A stretch of DNA of 64,000 nt from Microbacterium luticocti DSM 19459 (GCF_000422405.1 NZ_AULS01000014.1:1-64000); one strand, 5' to 3'; positions 8,114 through 16,283 are shown, counted from the stretch's first letter. Numbers and translations: made by a program. Notes: generated by a model not told the origin, from the sequence alone.

Positions 8114-8281
8114 ATGGATCCGCTCACGGGGCTCGTGCTCGCGGTGGTGCTCGCCGCGGTGTTCTTCTACGTCCTCTACGTCGTCGTGCGCCGCGCCGTG
8201 GCGGCGGGGATCCGGGATGCCGCCGGCCGCGCGCCGGCAACCGACGCCGCCGGGACCCCGGGGCCGCACGCCCCCGACTGA
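8114..8281 (+). CDS. Small single-span membrane protein
   Basis: 55 aa: MDPLTGLVLAVVLAAVFFYV opens a single transmembrane helix, followed by a basic stretch (RRAVAAG) and a Pro/Ala/Gly tail. It starts 6 nt after a CACACT -10 box, so the mRNA looks leaderless, and ends 4 bp before the DUF503 gene, which it probably precedes in one transcript. The function is unknown. Support is the start context, spacing and hydrophobic profile, not homology. Confidence 0.6.
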   Translation: MDPLTGLVLAVVLAAVFFYVLYVVVRRAVAAGIRDAAGRAPATDAAGTPGPHAPD

Positions 8282-8285
8282 CGCC

Positions 8286-8582
8286 ATGTGGATCGGCTGG
8301 ATCGAGTTCGACCTGCTGCTCGGGGACGTGCACTCGCTGAAGCAGAAGCGCAGCATCCTTCGCCCCCTCATCGCCGACCTCAGCCGGCGCACCGAGGCCT
8401 CGGCCGCCGAGGTGGGCGCGCACGATCTGCACCGCCGCGCGGCCGTCGGCGTCGCCGTCGTCGCGTCCGACGCGACCCACGTGCGCGATGTGCTGGACCG
8501 CGCCGAGCGGCTGCTCGCCGACGAGCACCCCGAGATCACGCTGCTCTCGACCCGGCGCGGCCTGCACTCCAGCGAGGACTGA
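8286..8582 (+). CDS. DUF503 (YlxP-like) family protein
   Basis: 98 aa, full length for DUF503. The signature is clear: IGWIEFDLLLGDVHSLKQKR at residues 3-22, then SILRPLIADLSRR, AEVGAHDLHRRA, VGVAVVASDATHVRDVLDRAERLL and a C-terminal ITLLSTRRGLHS. The family folds as a small ferredoxin-like domain and is usually found near rbfA/infB; its biochemical role is not settled. Here it is beside a small membrane protein and the first T7SS effector instead. Cytosolic. Confidence 0.9.
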   Translation: MWIGWIEFDLLLGDVHSLKQKRSILRPLIADLSRRTEASAAEVGAHDLHRRAAVGVAVVASDATHVRDVLDRAERLLADEHPEITLLSTRRGLHSSED

Positions 8583-8595
8583 CGCGCCACGAGGC

Positions 8596-8647
8596 GGAAG
8601 TTTCCACCCCGGCTCGGCTGGCCCGAGAGGCGGGATGCCGCGACCAT
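8596..8647 (+). promoter_or_regulatory. T7SS-island promoter module, site 1
   Basis: GGAAGTTTCC (8596-8605) runs into CCACCCC and a TGG at 8619-8621, then 20 bp to a GACCAT -10 (8642-8647). The next gene starts 6 nt further at ATG 8654, so the mRNA is probably leaderless. The same module with nearly the same spacing stands before four other T7SS genes. Confidence 0.7.
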
Positions 8648-8653
8648 GGCTGC

Positions 8654-9781
8654 ATGTCGACCTCCTTCTTGGGCGCGGATGCGCAGCGACTGCTCGACCT
8701 CGCCGCCGCGTGCGCGGCCGGCGCCGAGCAACTCATCGCCATCACCCGACGCACCACCGTCGAGCTCACGACCCAGCTGCCCTGGAGCGGGCCGGATGCC
8801 ACGGCCATGCGCGCGCAGTGGCAGGACGACGCCGTACCCGCAGTCGGCGCCGTCGCCGGACGGCTGCGCGACGCCGGGCTCACGCTCGTGCGCGAGGCGC
8901 AGCAGCAGCTCGACGCCAGCGGTGAGGCGGGCGCGCGAGGAACGGCAAGCGCCGGCGGAACGGTAAGCGCGGGGGGAACGGTAAGCGCGGGCGCCGGACC
9001 CGCGAGCGTCGGCGCGGGCGGAACGGCAGACGCGAGCACCGGGTCCGCGGGCGGAGAGGGCACCGGGCCCGCGACCATGGGTGCGAGCGGCACGGCCGGT
9101 GCGAGCGGCACCACCGGCACGAGCGGCACCACCGGCGCAGGCACCGGGCCCGCGAGCGTCGGCGCAAGCGGCACGGCCGCGGGCCCGAACCCAGCCGCCG
9201 CCACCGGCCCCGCCGGCACAGGAACCGCGCGCGGCGCGGGGCCGGAGGCATCCACCCCCTCACCGAGCCTGGCCGAACGGCTCGCCGACCTGCGCGACCA
9301 CCTCACCCTGCTGCCAGGGACCGCGACCCTCGGGCGGATTCTCGCCGAGATGCCCGCGACCGGCGACAAGTGGGCGAACCTGCCCGCCGCGATCGAACGC
9401 GCCGAGGCCGGCGGCGGTGCGATCGCCAAATACGGCGGCGGCGCGCTCGGCGTCTACAGCGCCGCCACGAACGGATGGGGCTTCGGCACCGCCGCCACCG
9501 AGAACGACGTCGGCGGCATGGTCGAACACGGCGTGCCCTTGCTGTTCACCGCCGCCGGGCCCGAAATCGACGCCACCCTCGGCACCGCCTGGGGCGTCGG
9601 CTACCAGATCGGCACCGACGCGTACAACGACATGCAGGGCACCCGCTACGGCGACATCGTGCAGAGCATGACCGACGACGCGTTCACCGAACACGGCGCA
9701 TGGGGGATGCTGCAGGTGCCCGGCATCCTCGGTTTCGCAGCCTACGAGTACTTCACCGAAGACCCGCCGCCGGGCACGTGA
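8654..9781 (+). CDS. WXG-headed putative T7SS effector with unknown C-terminal domain
   Basis: 375 aa. Residues 1-95 form a WXG100-like helical hairpin with the turn LPWSGPDATAMRAQW (W-x-G, then Trp). Residues about 96-205 are a Gly/Ala/Ser/Thr linker of short repeats. The C-terminal domain (about 210-375) is Gly-rich and partly hydrophobic (GGGAIAKYGGGALGVYSAATNGWG, shown here only in part by its motif; VPLLFTAAGPEID; VPGILGFAAYEYFTE) and matches no family I know. No Sec signal peptide. The architecture, an ESX-type targeting head plus variable tail, is that of polymorphic T7SS effectors. No immunity gene is obvious next to it. The promoter is the shared T7SS module. Confidence 0.7.
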   Translation: MSTSFLGADAQRLLDLAAACAAGAEQLIAITRRTTVELTTQLPWSGPDATAMRAQWQDDAVPAVGAVAGRLRDAGLTLVREAQQQLDASGEAGARGTASAGGTVSAGGTVSAGAGPASVGAGGTADASTGSAGGEGTGPATMGASGTAGASGTTGTSGTTGAGTGPASVGASGTAAGPNPAAATGPAGTGTARGAGPEASTPSPSLAERLADLRDHLTLLPGTATLGRILAEMPATGDKWANLPAAIERAEAGGGAIAKYGGGALGVYSAATNGWGFGTAATENDVGGMVEHGVPLLFTAAGPEIDATLGTAWGVGYQIGTDAYNDMQGTRYGDIVQSMTDDAFTEHGAWGMLQVPGILGFAAYEYFTEDPPPGT

Positions 9782-10135
9782 GCATCGCGCGGTAGGGGGT
9801 GGATGCCGCAGCCCGGCCGACCCGTGACGCCGCGGCGCGTCCGCGCGTGTCGGACCGGCGACCTAGACTTCCGTTCGGCGCGCCCGCCCGGAGCGCGGGC
9901 GAGGACGGACATGGGGACGCTGCCGACCGTGCTCGGCTATGCGCAGCTGCTCGACCACCTCGTCGCCCGCCGACCCGGCCTGACCGTGCCGGAGCAGTCG
10001 CTGCCGTTCTGACCAACTGCCGGCGTCTGACCTGGCCGGCGCGCCGCCCGAGGCGCGGGCGAGGACGCAATGCCCCACAACCCGCCCGCGGCCGTCCGCG
10101 CGTCGCCCCACGAACCGCCCGCGCACCCACGAGCC
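9782..10135. other. 354-bp gap with a duplicated leader-like segment
   Basis: Two related segments, near 9888-9907 and 10039-10066, share GCGCGGGCGAGGAC and each is followed by an ATG. The first ATG opens the candidate small frame at 9911. No other gene is supported. Confidence 0.5.
9911..10012 (+). CDS. Candidate small protein, 33 aa
   Basis: MGTLPTVLGYAQLLDHLVAR followed by RPGLTVPEQSLPF. A TAGACT box lies about 45 bp upstream and GGCGAGGACG could serve as ribosome site. Composition is protein-like and differs from the compositional frames around it, but there is no homology evidence. It lies between two WXG-headed genes and could be a small partner of either. Treat as a hypothesis. Confidence 0.3.
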   Translation: MGTLPTVLGYAQLLDHLVARRPGLTVPEQSLPF

Positions 10136-10188
10136 GGAAGTTTCCTCCGTTCGCGGGCTGGCGCCCGCGGCCGGTCCGGCGCCAGGAT
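10136..10188 (+). promoter_or_regulatory. T7SS-island promoter module, site 2
   Basis: GGAAGTTTCC (10136-10145), TGG at 10159-10161, 21 bp to CAGGAT (10183-10188), then 6 nt to ATG 10195. The CCACCCC part is degenerate (CCTCCGT) but the GGAAGTTTCC box, TGG and spacings are kept. A leaderless start is implied. Confidence 0.65.
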
Positions 10189-10194
10189 GACGCC

Positions 10195-11853
10195 ATGTCA
10201 CCGACCACGCTCTCGGGCGCCGACATCGAGGCGCTGCGCGCCTTCGCCCGCCAGTGCGCGCAGGGCGCCGACCGGCTCGACACCGTGCGCGCCCGCACTA
10301 CCGAGGCACTGTGCTCACAGTTCACCTGGGTGGGGCGGGATGCCGATGCCCACCGTGCGCAGTGGCTCGACGCCGTCGCACCCGGCCTCGGGACGACGGT
10401 GACCGCGCTGCGCACCGCCGCCGAGCTCATCGTGCATGAAGCCGCACAGCAGGAGCAGGCCAGCGCGTCCGGGGCGACCGCGGCGGGAGCGGGCGCGGGC
10501 GAGTCCGGGGCGACCGCGGCGGGTGCGGGCGCGGCGGGTGTCACCGCCATGGCGGGCGCGGGCGGCGTTCCGGGCCCGGCGGGTGCGGGCGGGAGCACCG
10601 CAGCGCCCGGGCCGGCCACGGCCGCCGGAACAGCAGGCGCGGCGCGCGACGCCGGCAGTCTCGCGCCTCCTCCCACCACCGGACCGACGGCCGTCGCGGA
10701 CTGGTGGCGGCACCTCACCGACGCGCAACGGCAGCAGGTGATCGCGGCGCATCCGGACTGGATCGGCAACACCGACGGCATCCCGGCCCATGACCGCGAC
10801 CTCGCGAACCGCAGCATCCTGCACACGCGGACCACCGCACTCGAGCATGAGACCACGACGATCCGGGGCGAGCTGGCGGGGCTCGACGCGCGCGAGGCGA
10901 CCGAGGGCACATACGCCGTCACGGTGCGCCGGTTCGCGCTCGAGCACGCGCTCGCCGACGACAGCCGGCAGCTCGCAGCCGCGCACGCGGTGCAGCAGGC
11001 GCTGGCGGCCGGCCCCGACCGGCACCTGCTCACGCTCGACCTCGCCGCGCCCGGGCAGCCGCTCGCCGCAGTCGCGGTCGGCGACGTCGACACCGCCGAC
11101 CACGTCGCCGTGTACGTGCCCGGGTTCACCACGACCGTCGCCGACGACCTGGCGCCGGCCACCGCCACGATGGACCGCCTGCGGGTCGCCACCGAGGCCC
11201 AACTGCAGACCGCCGGCCGCACCGGCACGGTCGCCACCGTCGCGTGGCTCGGATACGAGGCCCCCCAGGTGAGCAACGTCGTCAGCTGGGGGCACAGCGT
11301 CGCGGGAGCCACCCTGGCCGAGCGCGGCGGCGTGCAGTTGAGCGGGCTCCTCTCGGGAATCGGCGCGGCGCGCGCCACCGACCCGCACCTGACGGTGATC
11401 GCGCACTCGTACGGGTCGACCACCGCCGCCTACGCGTTCCACACCGTCACCGGCGTGGACGATGCGGTGTTCGCCGGTTCGCCCGGCATCACGACACCGG
11501 ATGCCTCGACCTTGCACGTGCCGACCGGTCACGCGTTCGTGATGGAGGCCTCCGGCGACGGCGTCGCGGCGCTCGGCCGGTTCGGCCCCGACCCGAGCGT
11601 GGTCGACGGGGTCACCCACCTGAGCACGAGCGCGACCGTCATGGACGGGCAGTCGTATGCGGCCGTGCACGGACACACCCACTACTTCGACCCCGGTTCG
11701 ACGAGCCTGCACAACATGGCCGCCGTCGCGGCCGGGCTGCCCGACGCCGCCGCGCACGGCCGAAACTTCGGCCCGGGCGACGCCGCCCGCGTCGGACTCG
11801 ACCTGCTGCGCCTGCGCCTGCCTCCGGTCATGGTGCCGGGCGGGGGGAGGTGA
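10195..11853 (+). CDS. WXG-headed alpha/beta-hydrolase, putative T7SS effector (DUF1023-like)
   Basis: 552 aa. Residues 1-85 are a WXG100-like hairpin with the turn FTWVGRDADAHRAQW. A Gly/Ala linker (about 86-160) leads to a region with WWRHLTDAQRQQVIAAHPDW and an alpha/beta-hydrolase domain of the DUF1023 type (about 260-530). Its nucleophile elbow is AHSYGS (Ser near residue 404), preceded by VAVYVPGFTTT and followed by FAGSPGI and a late HGHTHYF that may give the catalytic His. This is a lipase/esterase fold delivered by an ESX-type head. The leaderless start is set by the CAGGAT -10 box. It could be an enzyme acting on the envelope or an antibacterial toxin; no immunity protein is evident. 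Confidence 0.8.
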   Translation: MSPTTLSGADIEALRAFARQCAQGADRLDTVRARTTEALCSQFTWVGRDADAHRAQWLDAVAPGLGTTVTALRTAAELIVHEAAQQEQASASGATAAGAGAGESGATAAGAGAAGVTAMAGAGGVPGPAGAGGSTAAPGPATAAGTAGAARDAGSLAPPPTTGPTAVADWWRHLTDAQRQQVIAAHPDWIGNTDGIPAHDRDLANRSILHTRTTALEHETTTIRGELAGLDAREATEGTYAVTVRRFALEHALADDSRQLAAAHAVQQALAAGPDRHLLTLDLAAPGQPLAAVAVGDVDTADHVAVYVPGFTTTVADDLAPATATMDRLRVATEAQLQTAGRTGTVATVAWLGYEAPQVSNVVSWGHSVAGATLAERGGVQLSGLLSGIGAARATDPHLTVIAHSYGSTTAAYAFHTVTGVDDAVFAGSPGITTPDASTLHVPTGHAFVMEASGDGVAALGRFGPDPSVVDGVTHLSTSATVMDGQSYAAVHGHTHYFDPGSTSLHNMAAVAAGLPDAAAHGRNFGPGDAARVGLDLLRLRLPPVMVPGGGR

Positions 11854-11969
11854 GGCACGAGCGGGCGCGCCCGACGTGCCTGACGCCTGATTGAGCGCGC
11901 GCCCGACGTGGACCGCGGGCGCGGGCCGCGGCATCCACCTGCCCGACCTCAACCCCACCGCCTCGGGTA

Positions 11970-12022
11970 GGTGCGGTAGATGGTCGTTATGACCGCTGTC
12001 TTTCCGACCATTTGCGGCAACC
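11970..12022. repeat. Imperfect inverted repeat related to 4241-4292
   Basis: The right arm CGACCATTTGCGGCAACC (12005-12022) is identical to the arm at 4276-4292 plus one base; the left arm (11970-11986, ending GATGGTCG) pairs with it imperfectly. It lies between two plus-strand genes, about 115 bp after the hydrolase stop. Confidence 0.6.
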
Positions 12023-12097
12023 ATCGGCGGGGGCACCGCGCCTGCGAGCGGCGGGCGCACCACCCCCGGGCCTCGCCCCGTGGCGCGGGCGTGCCGC

Positions 12098-12103
12098 TAC
12101 CCT
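12098..12103 (+). promoter_or_regulatory. -10 box TACCCT of the FHA gene
   Basis: TACCCT lies 32 bp before the GTG at 12136, followed by GGGAGGGGAACG as a purine-rich leader. It lacks the GGAAGTTTCC module of the neighbouring T7SS genes, so this gene may be regulated separately. Confidence 0.5.
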
Positions 12104-12135
12104 GTGTCGGGAGGGGAACGGTCGGGGGGAACGAC

Positions 12136-12975
12136 GTGCTGAGAGTGACGCTGCGCGGACCGGGGGTGCCCACGGTCGTGCTCGGATCGGGTGACACGCT
12201 GCTGATGGGCCGGTCACCGGATGCCGCGCTGCCGCCCGGCGACGCCCAGGTGAACATCACCGCACTCGCGCTGCCCCATGTCGCCCCTCATGTGTCGCGG
12301 GTCGGCGGCGAGGTGCAGGTCGGCGACGAAGTGGTGCGGCTGCGCTGGCGCGGGTCGACCCCGGCGCAGCTGTCCAGCCTGTTCGACGCGCCCGGCGGCG
12401 CTCGGCGCGTCAGCCTGTCGGAGGGGATGTCGGCACTGCTGGACGAAGGCGAGAACCAGCTGCTCATCTACCGCGGCCGACAGACCGGCCCGAACCGGTA
12501 CACCGACCTGGTCGTCACCCTCGACGTCGAAGAAGTGGATGCCGCGGCCCCGAGCCATCCGTGGAGCGATGTGCCCGCGGCATCCGATGGCGACGCCACC
12601 GCCGCCGCGCCGCACCTGGAACGCTGGTCGCGCGAGTGGTACGTCGCGCTCGCGCTGACCGAACCATGGCTGAGCGGTGCCGATGACTATCCGCGGCCGC
12701 CGTCGAACCGGGAGATCTACGAGCGCATCCTCGCGTGGCGCGGCCACGCCTGGAACCTGGAGCGCGCGCAGCGGGTCGACGACGCGATCCGGTCGGTGGC
12801 GCGCCTCGCGTTCGGCCCCGCGGACGACCTGTTCACCGCCTCGGCCGGGCGCGTGCAGAACGTGCGCTTCGCCGTCGGCCGGCGCATCGCCGAGACCGGC
12901 CTGGTGACCCCGGCCGACCTGCAGGCCGTGCTCATCGCGCAGGCTCGGGGCAACGGCATCCGCCCCGACGCGTAG
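12136..12975 (+). CDS. FHA-like domain protein of the T7SS island
   Basis: 279 aa from GTG 12136, chosen because the leader and protein-like composition begin there. Residues 1-130 look like a divergent FHA domain: LGSGDTLLMGRSPDAALP (the GR..D core), ALPHVAPHVSRVGGEVQVGD (the S..H-like region) and a beta-rich continuation. Residues about 190-279 are helical (NREIYERILAWRGHAWNLER, VDDAIRSVARLAF, RRIAETGLVTPADLQAVLIAQ) and resemble the wing-helix tails of FHA proteins. FHA domains bind phosphothreonine, so the Fn3 kinase at 29979-32150 is a likely partner. It may couple kinase signalling to secretion. Confidence 0.65.
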   Translation: MLRVTLRGPGVPTVVLGSGDTLLMGRSPDAALPPGDAQVNITALALPHVAPHVSRVGGEVQVGDEVVRLRWRGSTPAQLSSLFDAPGGARRVSLSEGMSALLDEGENQLLIYRGRQTGPNRYTDLVVTLDVEEVDAAAPSHPWSDVPAASDGDATAAAPHLERWSREWYVALALTEPWLSGADDYPRPPSNREIYERILAWRGHAWNLERAQRVDDAIRSVARLAFGPADDLFTASAGRVQNVRFAVGRRIAETGLVTPADLQAVLIAQARGNGIRPDA

Positions 12976-13002
12976 GCGGCGGCCGCGGGCGCGGCGCGGG
13001 TC

Positions 13003-13820
13003 GCAGAAGTGGCCCCTCGGGGTCGGCCCAGGCGGCATCTTCTGCGACCTGCGTCGCTCGGGGTCGCAGAACATGCCCAGTCAGAAGTCCGGGGTGGCGA
13101 CTTCTGCGACCTGTACGCAAGGCGCGCATCGCGGGCCCCCGCCAGGCGCGGGTCGCAGGTCACCGGGCGCGGGTCGCAGAAGTGGCCCCTCGGGGTCGGC
13201 CCAGGCGGCGTCTTCTGCGACCTGCGTCGCTCGAGGTCGCAGAACATGCCCAGTCAGAAGCCCGGGCTGGGCGACTTCTGCGACCTTTGCGCGGCGGCCG
13301 CGGACCCAGTCGGCAGGTCGCAGGACGCGGCTCGCAGGTCACAGGACGCGGGTCGCAGAAGTGGCCCCTTGAAGTCGGCCCAGACGGCGTCTTCTGCGAC
13401 CTGCGTCGCCCCGGGGTCGCAGAACAAGCCCGCTCAGGCGGGCGTGGTGGGCGACTTCTGCGACCTGTACGGGACAGCCACGGACCCAGTCCGCAGGCCG
13501 CAGGTCGCCAGGCGCAGGTCGCAGAAGTGGCCCCTCGGGGTCGAGCCATGCGGCGTCTTCTGCGACCTGCGTCGCTCGGGGTCGCAGAACATGCCCAGTC
13601 AGAAGCCCCGGGTGGGCGACTTCTGCGACCTGTGCGCTGTGGCCGCGGACCGAGTCGGCAGGTCGCAGGACGCGGCTCGCAGGTCGCAGGACGCGGGTCG
13701 CAGAAGTGGTCCCTTGAAGTCGGCCCAGACGGCGTCTTCTGCGACCCGCGTCGCTCGGGGTCGCAGAACAGGCCCGCTCAGATGGGCGTGGTGGGCGTGT
13801 TCTGCGACCTGGGCGCGGTG
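13003..13820. repeat. Five-copy 166-179 bp tandem array with inverted GGTCGCAGAA cores
   Basis: The marker GCAGAAGTGGCCCC (CC changed to TC in the last copy) recurs at 13003, 13176, 13355, 13521 and 13700. Copies 2+3 and 4+5 form a higher-order repeat of exactly 345 bp. Each unit holds GGTCGCAGAA and its reverse complement TTCTGCGACC, often twice, so every unit can fold. Long open frames cross the array in several phases only because the units lack stops. It begins 28 bp after the FHA gene. I found no gene inside. Confidence 0.85.
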
Positions 13821-13903
13821 GGCGTCGCCGTGTGGAGCTGATGACGGGCCGGGTGAGGCATCCGGATCACCACCCGAACCGCGCGGATCCGGGCCGACGC
13901 GGC

Positions 13904-13956
13904 GGAAGTTTCCACCCCCGCGGCGCTGGATTGAGCCCCGCGTGCGCGCCTAGCGT
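13904..13956 (+). promoter_or_regulatory. T7SS-island promoter module, site 3
   Basis: GGAAGTTTCCACCCCC starts at 13904, TGG at 13927-13929, then 21 bp to TAGCGT (13951-13956). The start codon at 13990 has a normal Shine-Dalgarno (GAGGAGGAAC), so this mRNA has a leader of about 27 nt. Confidence 0.75.
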
Positions 13957-13989
13957 CAGGGGCGATTCCACACCGAGGAGGAACCCGAG

Positions 13990-14268
13990 ATGTACGACCG
14001 CTCACGCTTCTACGGCATCGACACCCAGTACACGCGCGACCAGTCGCAGCGCATGGACTCCCACGCCACCGAGCTGAAGGGCGTCGTCGACAGCGTGTCG
14101 GCGCTCGTCGACCAGGTGTTGTGGATCGGTCCGGCCGCCGACCGCTTCAAGCAGGACTGGGACGGGGCGCTGCGCCCCGAGCTCGCGCAGGCCGCCGACT
14201 CGCTGCGCGAGAACGCCGCCGAGCTGCGCCGGCGCGCCGATCTGCAGGACGAAGTCAGCAACAGTTAG
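13990..14268 (+). CDS. WXG100 family ESX-type secreted protein
   Basis: 92 aa, typical WXG100 length. Two helices flank the turn VLWIGPAADRFKQDW (W-x-G with the following A..RF..DW pattern). Such proteins form four-helix dimers and are secreted by, or guide substrates to, the ESX ATPase. The C-terminus (RRRADLQDEVSNS) has no strict YxxxD/E signal. Preceded by a strong ribosome site and the shared promoter module; followed by a second copy of that module only 12 bp after the stop. Probably the partner of the large substrate gene downstream or of 15954. Confidence 0.9.
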   Translation: MYDRSRFYGIDTQYTRDQSQRMDSHATELKGVVDSVSALVDQVLWIGPAADRFKQDWDGALRPELAQAADSLRENAAELRRRADLQDEVSNS

Positions 14269-14280
14269 CGCCGACGCGGC

Positions 14281-14333
14281 GGAAGTTTCCACCCCCGTCG
14301 AGGTGGATTTCCGCCGGACCCGGTCCGTAGCGT
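14281..14333 (+). promoter_or_regulatory. T7SS-island promoter module, site 4
   Basis: GGAAGTTTCCACCCCC begins at 14281, TGG at 14304-14306, then 21 bp to TAGCGT (14328-14333). The first 16 bases and the TAGCGTC -10 are identical to site 3. It drives the large Gly/Ser-rich substrate. Confidence 0.75.
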
Positions 14334-14429
14334 CGGGTCCACCGCGGCACCTTCGCCGCACCGCCCACCGGGCGAGACAGACCACCACGCGGCATCCACC
14401 GCACCGAGACACACCGAGAGGAGGGGAAG

Positions 14430-15896
14430 ATGTCATTCCAAGGAGCAGACGTCGGCGAACTCGACAAGCTGGCGCAGAAGGCCCACGAGGGCGCGAACTA
14501 CGCCCGCACCGTCGCGATGGCGCTGAAGATCCTCGTCGCCGCACTGAAGGCGATGTCGTGGACCGGCTGGGCCGCCGCGTACGCCGCGTACCTCGAGAGC
14601 ACCGTCATCCCGTGGGTCGAAAAGACCCAGCAGGCGCTCGAACGCTTCGCGAAGGTGCTCGAGACGGCCTCTGCGCTGCAGAAGTCGGTCAGCGAGGACT
14701 CACCGCACGTGTCGGTGCCGGCCTCGGCCTACACGCCGATCTCGATGCCGGCGAGCACCTGCGCCAACCCGCCGTCGCTGCGGGCGCCGGAGTACGCGAT
14801 CTCCCCGTCCACCATGCCGACCACCGCGACCGGGGCCGGCGGCGCCGTCGCCACCCCGACCGGGGTGGGCGCCACCGCCAGCGGGCTCGGCCAGACCGGC
14901 GCCGTCGGCGGCGGATCGCAGGTCACGACGCCGGCCACCGTCGGCAGCGGGGCGAGCGGGTTCGGCCAGGCCGCGAACGGCGGTTCGGCCGCCGCCTCGG
15001 TGCCGGGGCTGATCGGCACCATCGCCAGCGCGGCCGCGGCCCTCGGCCGGGCGACCGGCGGGGGAGCCTCGGCCGTCGCGCCGGCGGGCAGCCTGCCCGG
15101 CTCCAGTTTCGGCTCCGCGGCGATCGGGTCGGGGTACGGCTCGGGGGCTCTCGGGTCCGGGTTCGGTTCGGGCGCGGTCGGTTCGGGGTACAGCTCGGGC
15201 GCGGTCGGGGCCGGGGCGCCCGATGCGCACGGCACATACGACGCCGGCTCGGCGCTGCATGGCACGGATGCCAGTGGCTCCGGGTCGATCGGCGGCGGGT
15301 CGATCGGGTCCGGGTCAATCGGGTCCGGGTCGCTCGGTGGCGGCGCCGTCGGCGGCAACACGGGCGGCTCCGGCTCGCACGCGTCCGGTCTTGGCGGCTC
15401 TGGCTCCGGCTCCGGCGGCAGCGCCGGTTTGGGAGCGGGCGGCTCCGGCGGCCTCGGCTCCGGCTCGGGTTCCGACTCGGGGTCGGGCTCGAGCGGCCTC
15501 GGCTCGTCCGGCGCGATCGGCTCAGGCGGCTCCGGCGCGATCGGTTCGGGCGGCCTCGGCTCGGGCAGCCTCGGCTCAGGCGGCTCCGGCACGGGCGGCG
15601 CGACCGGCACCGATCCGCATGCCCTCGCGGCCGGCGACCCGCACGTCGTACACGCCGCGGTCGCGGCACGCCCGGCATCCCTCGGCTCTGCCGCCACCGG
15701 ATCGGATGCGTTCCGCCTCGACGCGGCGCCCGACTCGATCGGCGGGATGCCGGCGGCCGCGCGGGCGGCGATGATCGCCGGTCCGCTCGGCCTGGCCGGT
15801 GCGGGTGCCGCCGCGCTCGGCGGCCTGCGCCGCTCGGGAAAGAACTCCGACACGACCGACGAGGCGGTCGACCTCGACGCGCCACGGACGCTCTAG
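14430..15896 (+). CDS. Large Gly/Ser-rich WXG-type T7SS substrate
   Basis: 488 aa. Residues 1-95 are helical with an ESX-like turn (AMSWTGWAAAYAAYLESTVI). Residues about 100-430 are Gly/Ser/Ala repeats (GSG, IGSGS, LGSG units) with no Cys apart from one near residue 112. A hydrophobic segment near the C-terminus (AAMIAGPLGLAGAGAAALGG) ends in a basic then acidic tail (LRRSGKNSDTTDEAVDLDAP). By position, between two WXG100 genes, and by plan it is the analogue of PPE or LXG substrates rather than a homologue. It may sit in the envelope through the C-terminal span. A clear GGAGGGGAAG precedes the ATG. Confidence 0.75.
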   Translation: MSFQGADVGELDKLAQKAHEGANYARTVAMALKILVAALKAMSWTGWAAAYAAYLESTVIPWVEKTQQALERFAKVLETASALQKSVSEDSPHVSVPASAYTPISMPASTCANPPSLRAPEYAISPSTMPTTATGAGGAVATPTGVGATASGLGQTGAVGGGSQVTTPATVGSGASGFGQAANGGSAAASVPGLIGTIASAAAALGRATGGGASAVAPAGSLPGSSFGSAAIGSGYGSGALGSGFGSGAVGSGYSSGAVGAGAPDAHGTYDAGSALHGTDASGSGSIGGGSIGSGSIGSGSLGGGAVGGNTGGSGSHASGLGGSGSGSGGSAGLGAGGSGGLGSGSGSDSGSGSSGLGSSGAIGSGGSGAIGSGGLGSGSLGSGGSGTGGATGTDPHALAAGDPHVVHAAVAARPASLGSAATGSDAFRLDAAPDSIGGMPAAARAAMIAGPLGLAGAGAAALGGLRRSGKNSDTTDEAVDLDAPRTL

Positions 15897-15953
15897 TCCG
15901 CGGCATCCACCCCACAACTTCATATCGCCACACACCACTGAAAGGAAAAGAAA

Positions 15954-16223
15954 ATGAGCACCACCGTCTATGGAATGGACATCGCCGCCGGACGCGACCT
16001 CTCGCGGGTCATGAACAGCGACGCCGACACGATCAACCAGCTGACCGCGCAGTTGACCCAGCGCCTCGAGAACACGCCCTGGTACGGCCCCGACGCGCAG
16101 CGGTTCACCAGCGACTGGCACGGCCAGTACGTGCCCGCGCTGCAGAACGTGGTCAACGCGCTGCAAGAGAACGCGACGATCATCGCCCAGCAGGCCGACG
16201 ACCAGGAGCGCGCCTCGAGCTGA
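15954..16223 (+). CDS. WXG100 family ESX-type secreted protein, second copy
   Basis: 89 aa with the hairpin turn NTPWYGPDAQRFTSDW; W-x-G and the A.RF..DW pattern match the 92-aa protein at 13990, with which it could form a heterodimer. It follows the large substrate gene after 57 bp with a strong AAAGGAAAAG ribosome site and no promoter module of its own, so it is probably co-transcribed with it. The C-terminus is short and acidic (QQADDQERASS). Confidence 0.9.
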   Translation: MSTTVYGMDIAAGRDLSRVMNSDADTINQLTAQLTQRLENTPWYGPDAQRFTSDWHGQYVPALQNVVNALQENATIIAQQADDQERASS

Positions 16224-16227
16224 CGCC

Positions 16228-16283
16228 GGGTCGCGCGGGTGGCCTGGGTCGCCTGGGTCGCGCGGGTCGCGCGGGTCGCACGG
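16228..16283. repeat. 9-bp tandem repeat (GGGTCGCGC-like), six units
   Basis: Directly after the WXG100 stop, six units of GGGTCGCGC/GGGTGGCCT type follow in tandem. It is a slippage-type minisatellite between the stop and the next promoter module. Confidence 0.6.

Noticed and set aside
13003..13820. CRISPR-like array
   Set aside because: Units are 166-179 bp without short constant repeats and variable spacers, and no cas genes are near.
12735..13953. Two plus-strand frames of 368 and 314 codons across the 13-kb array
   Set aside because: They translate the tandem repeat in different phases, have no start signals, and contain repeated SQKWPLGV/AEVAPRGR-type peptides only.
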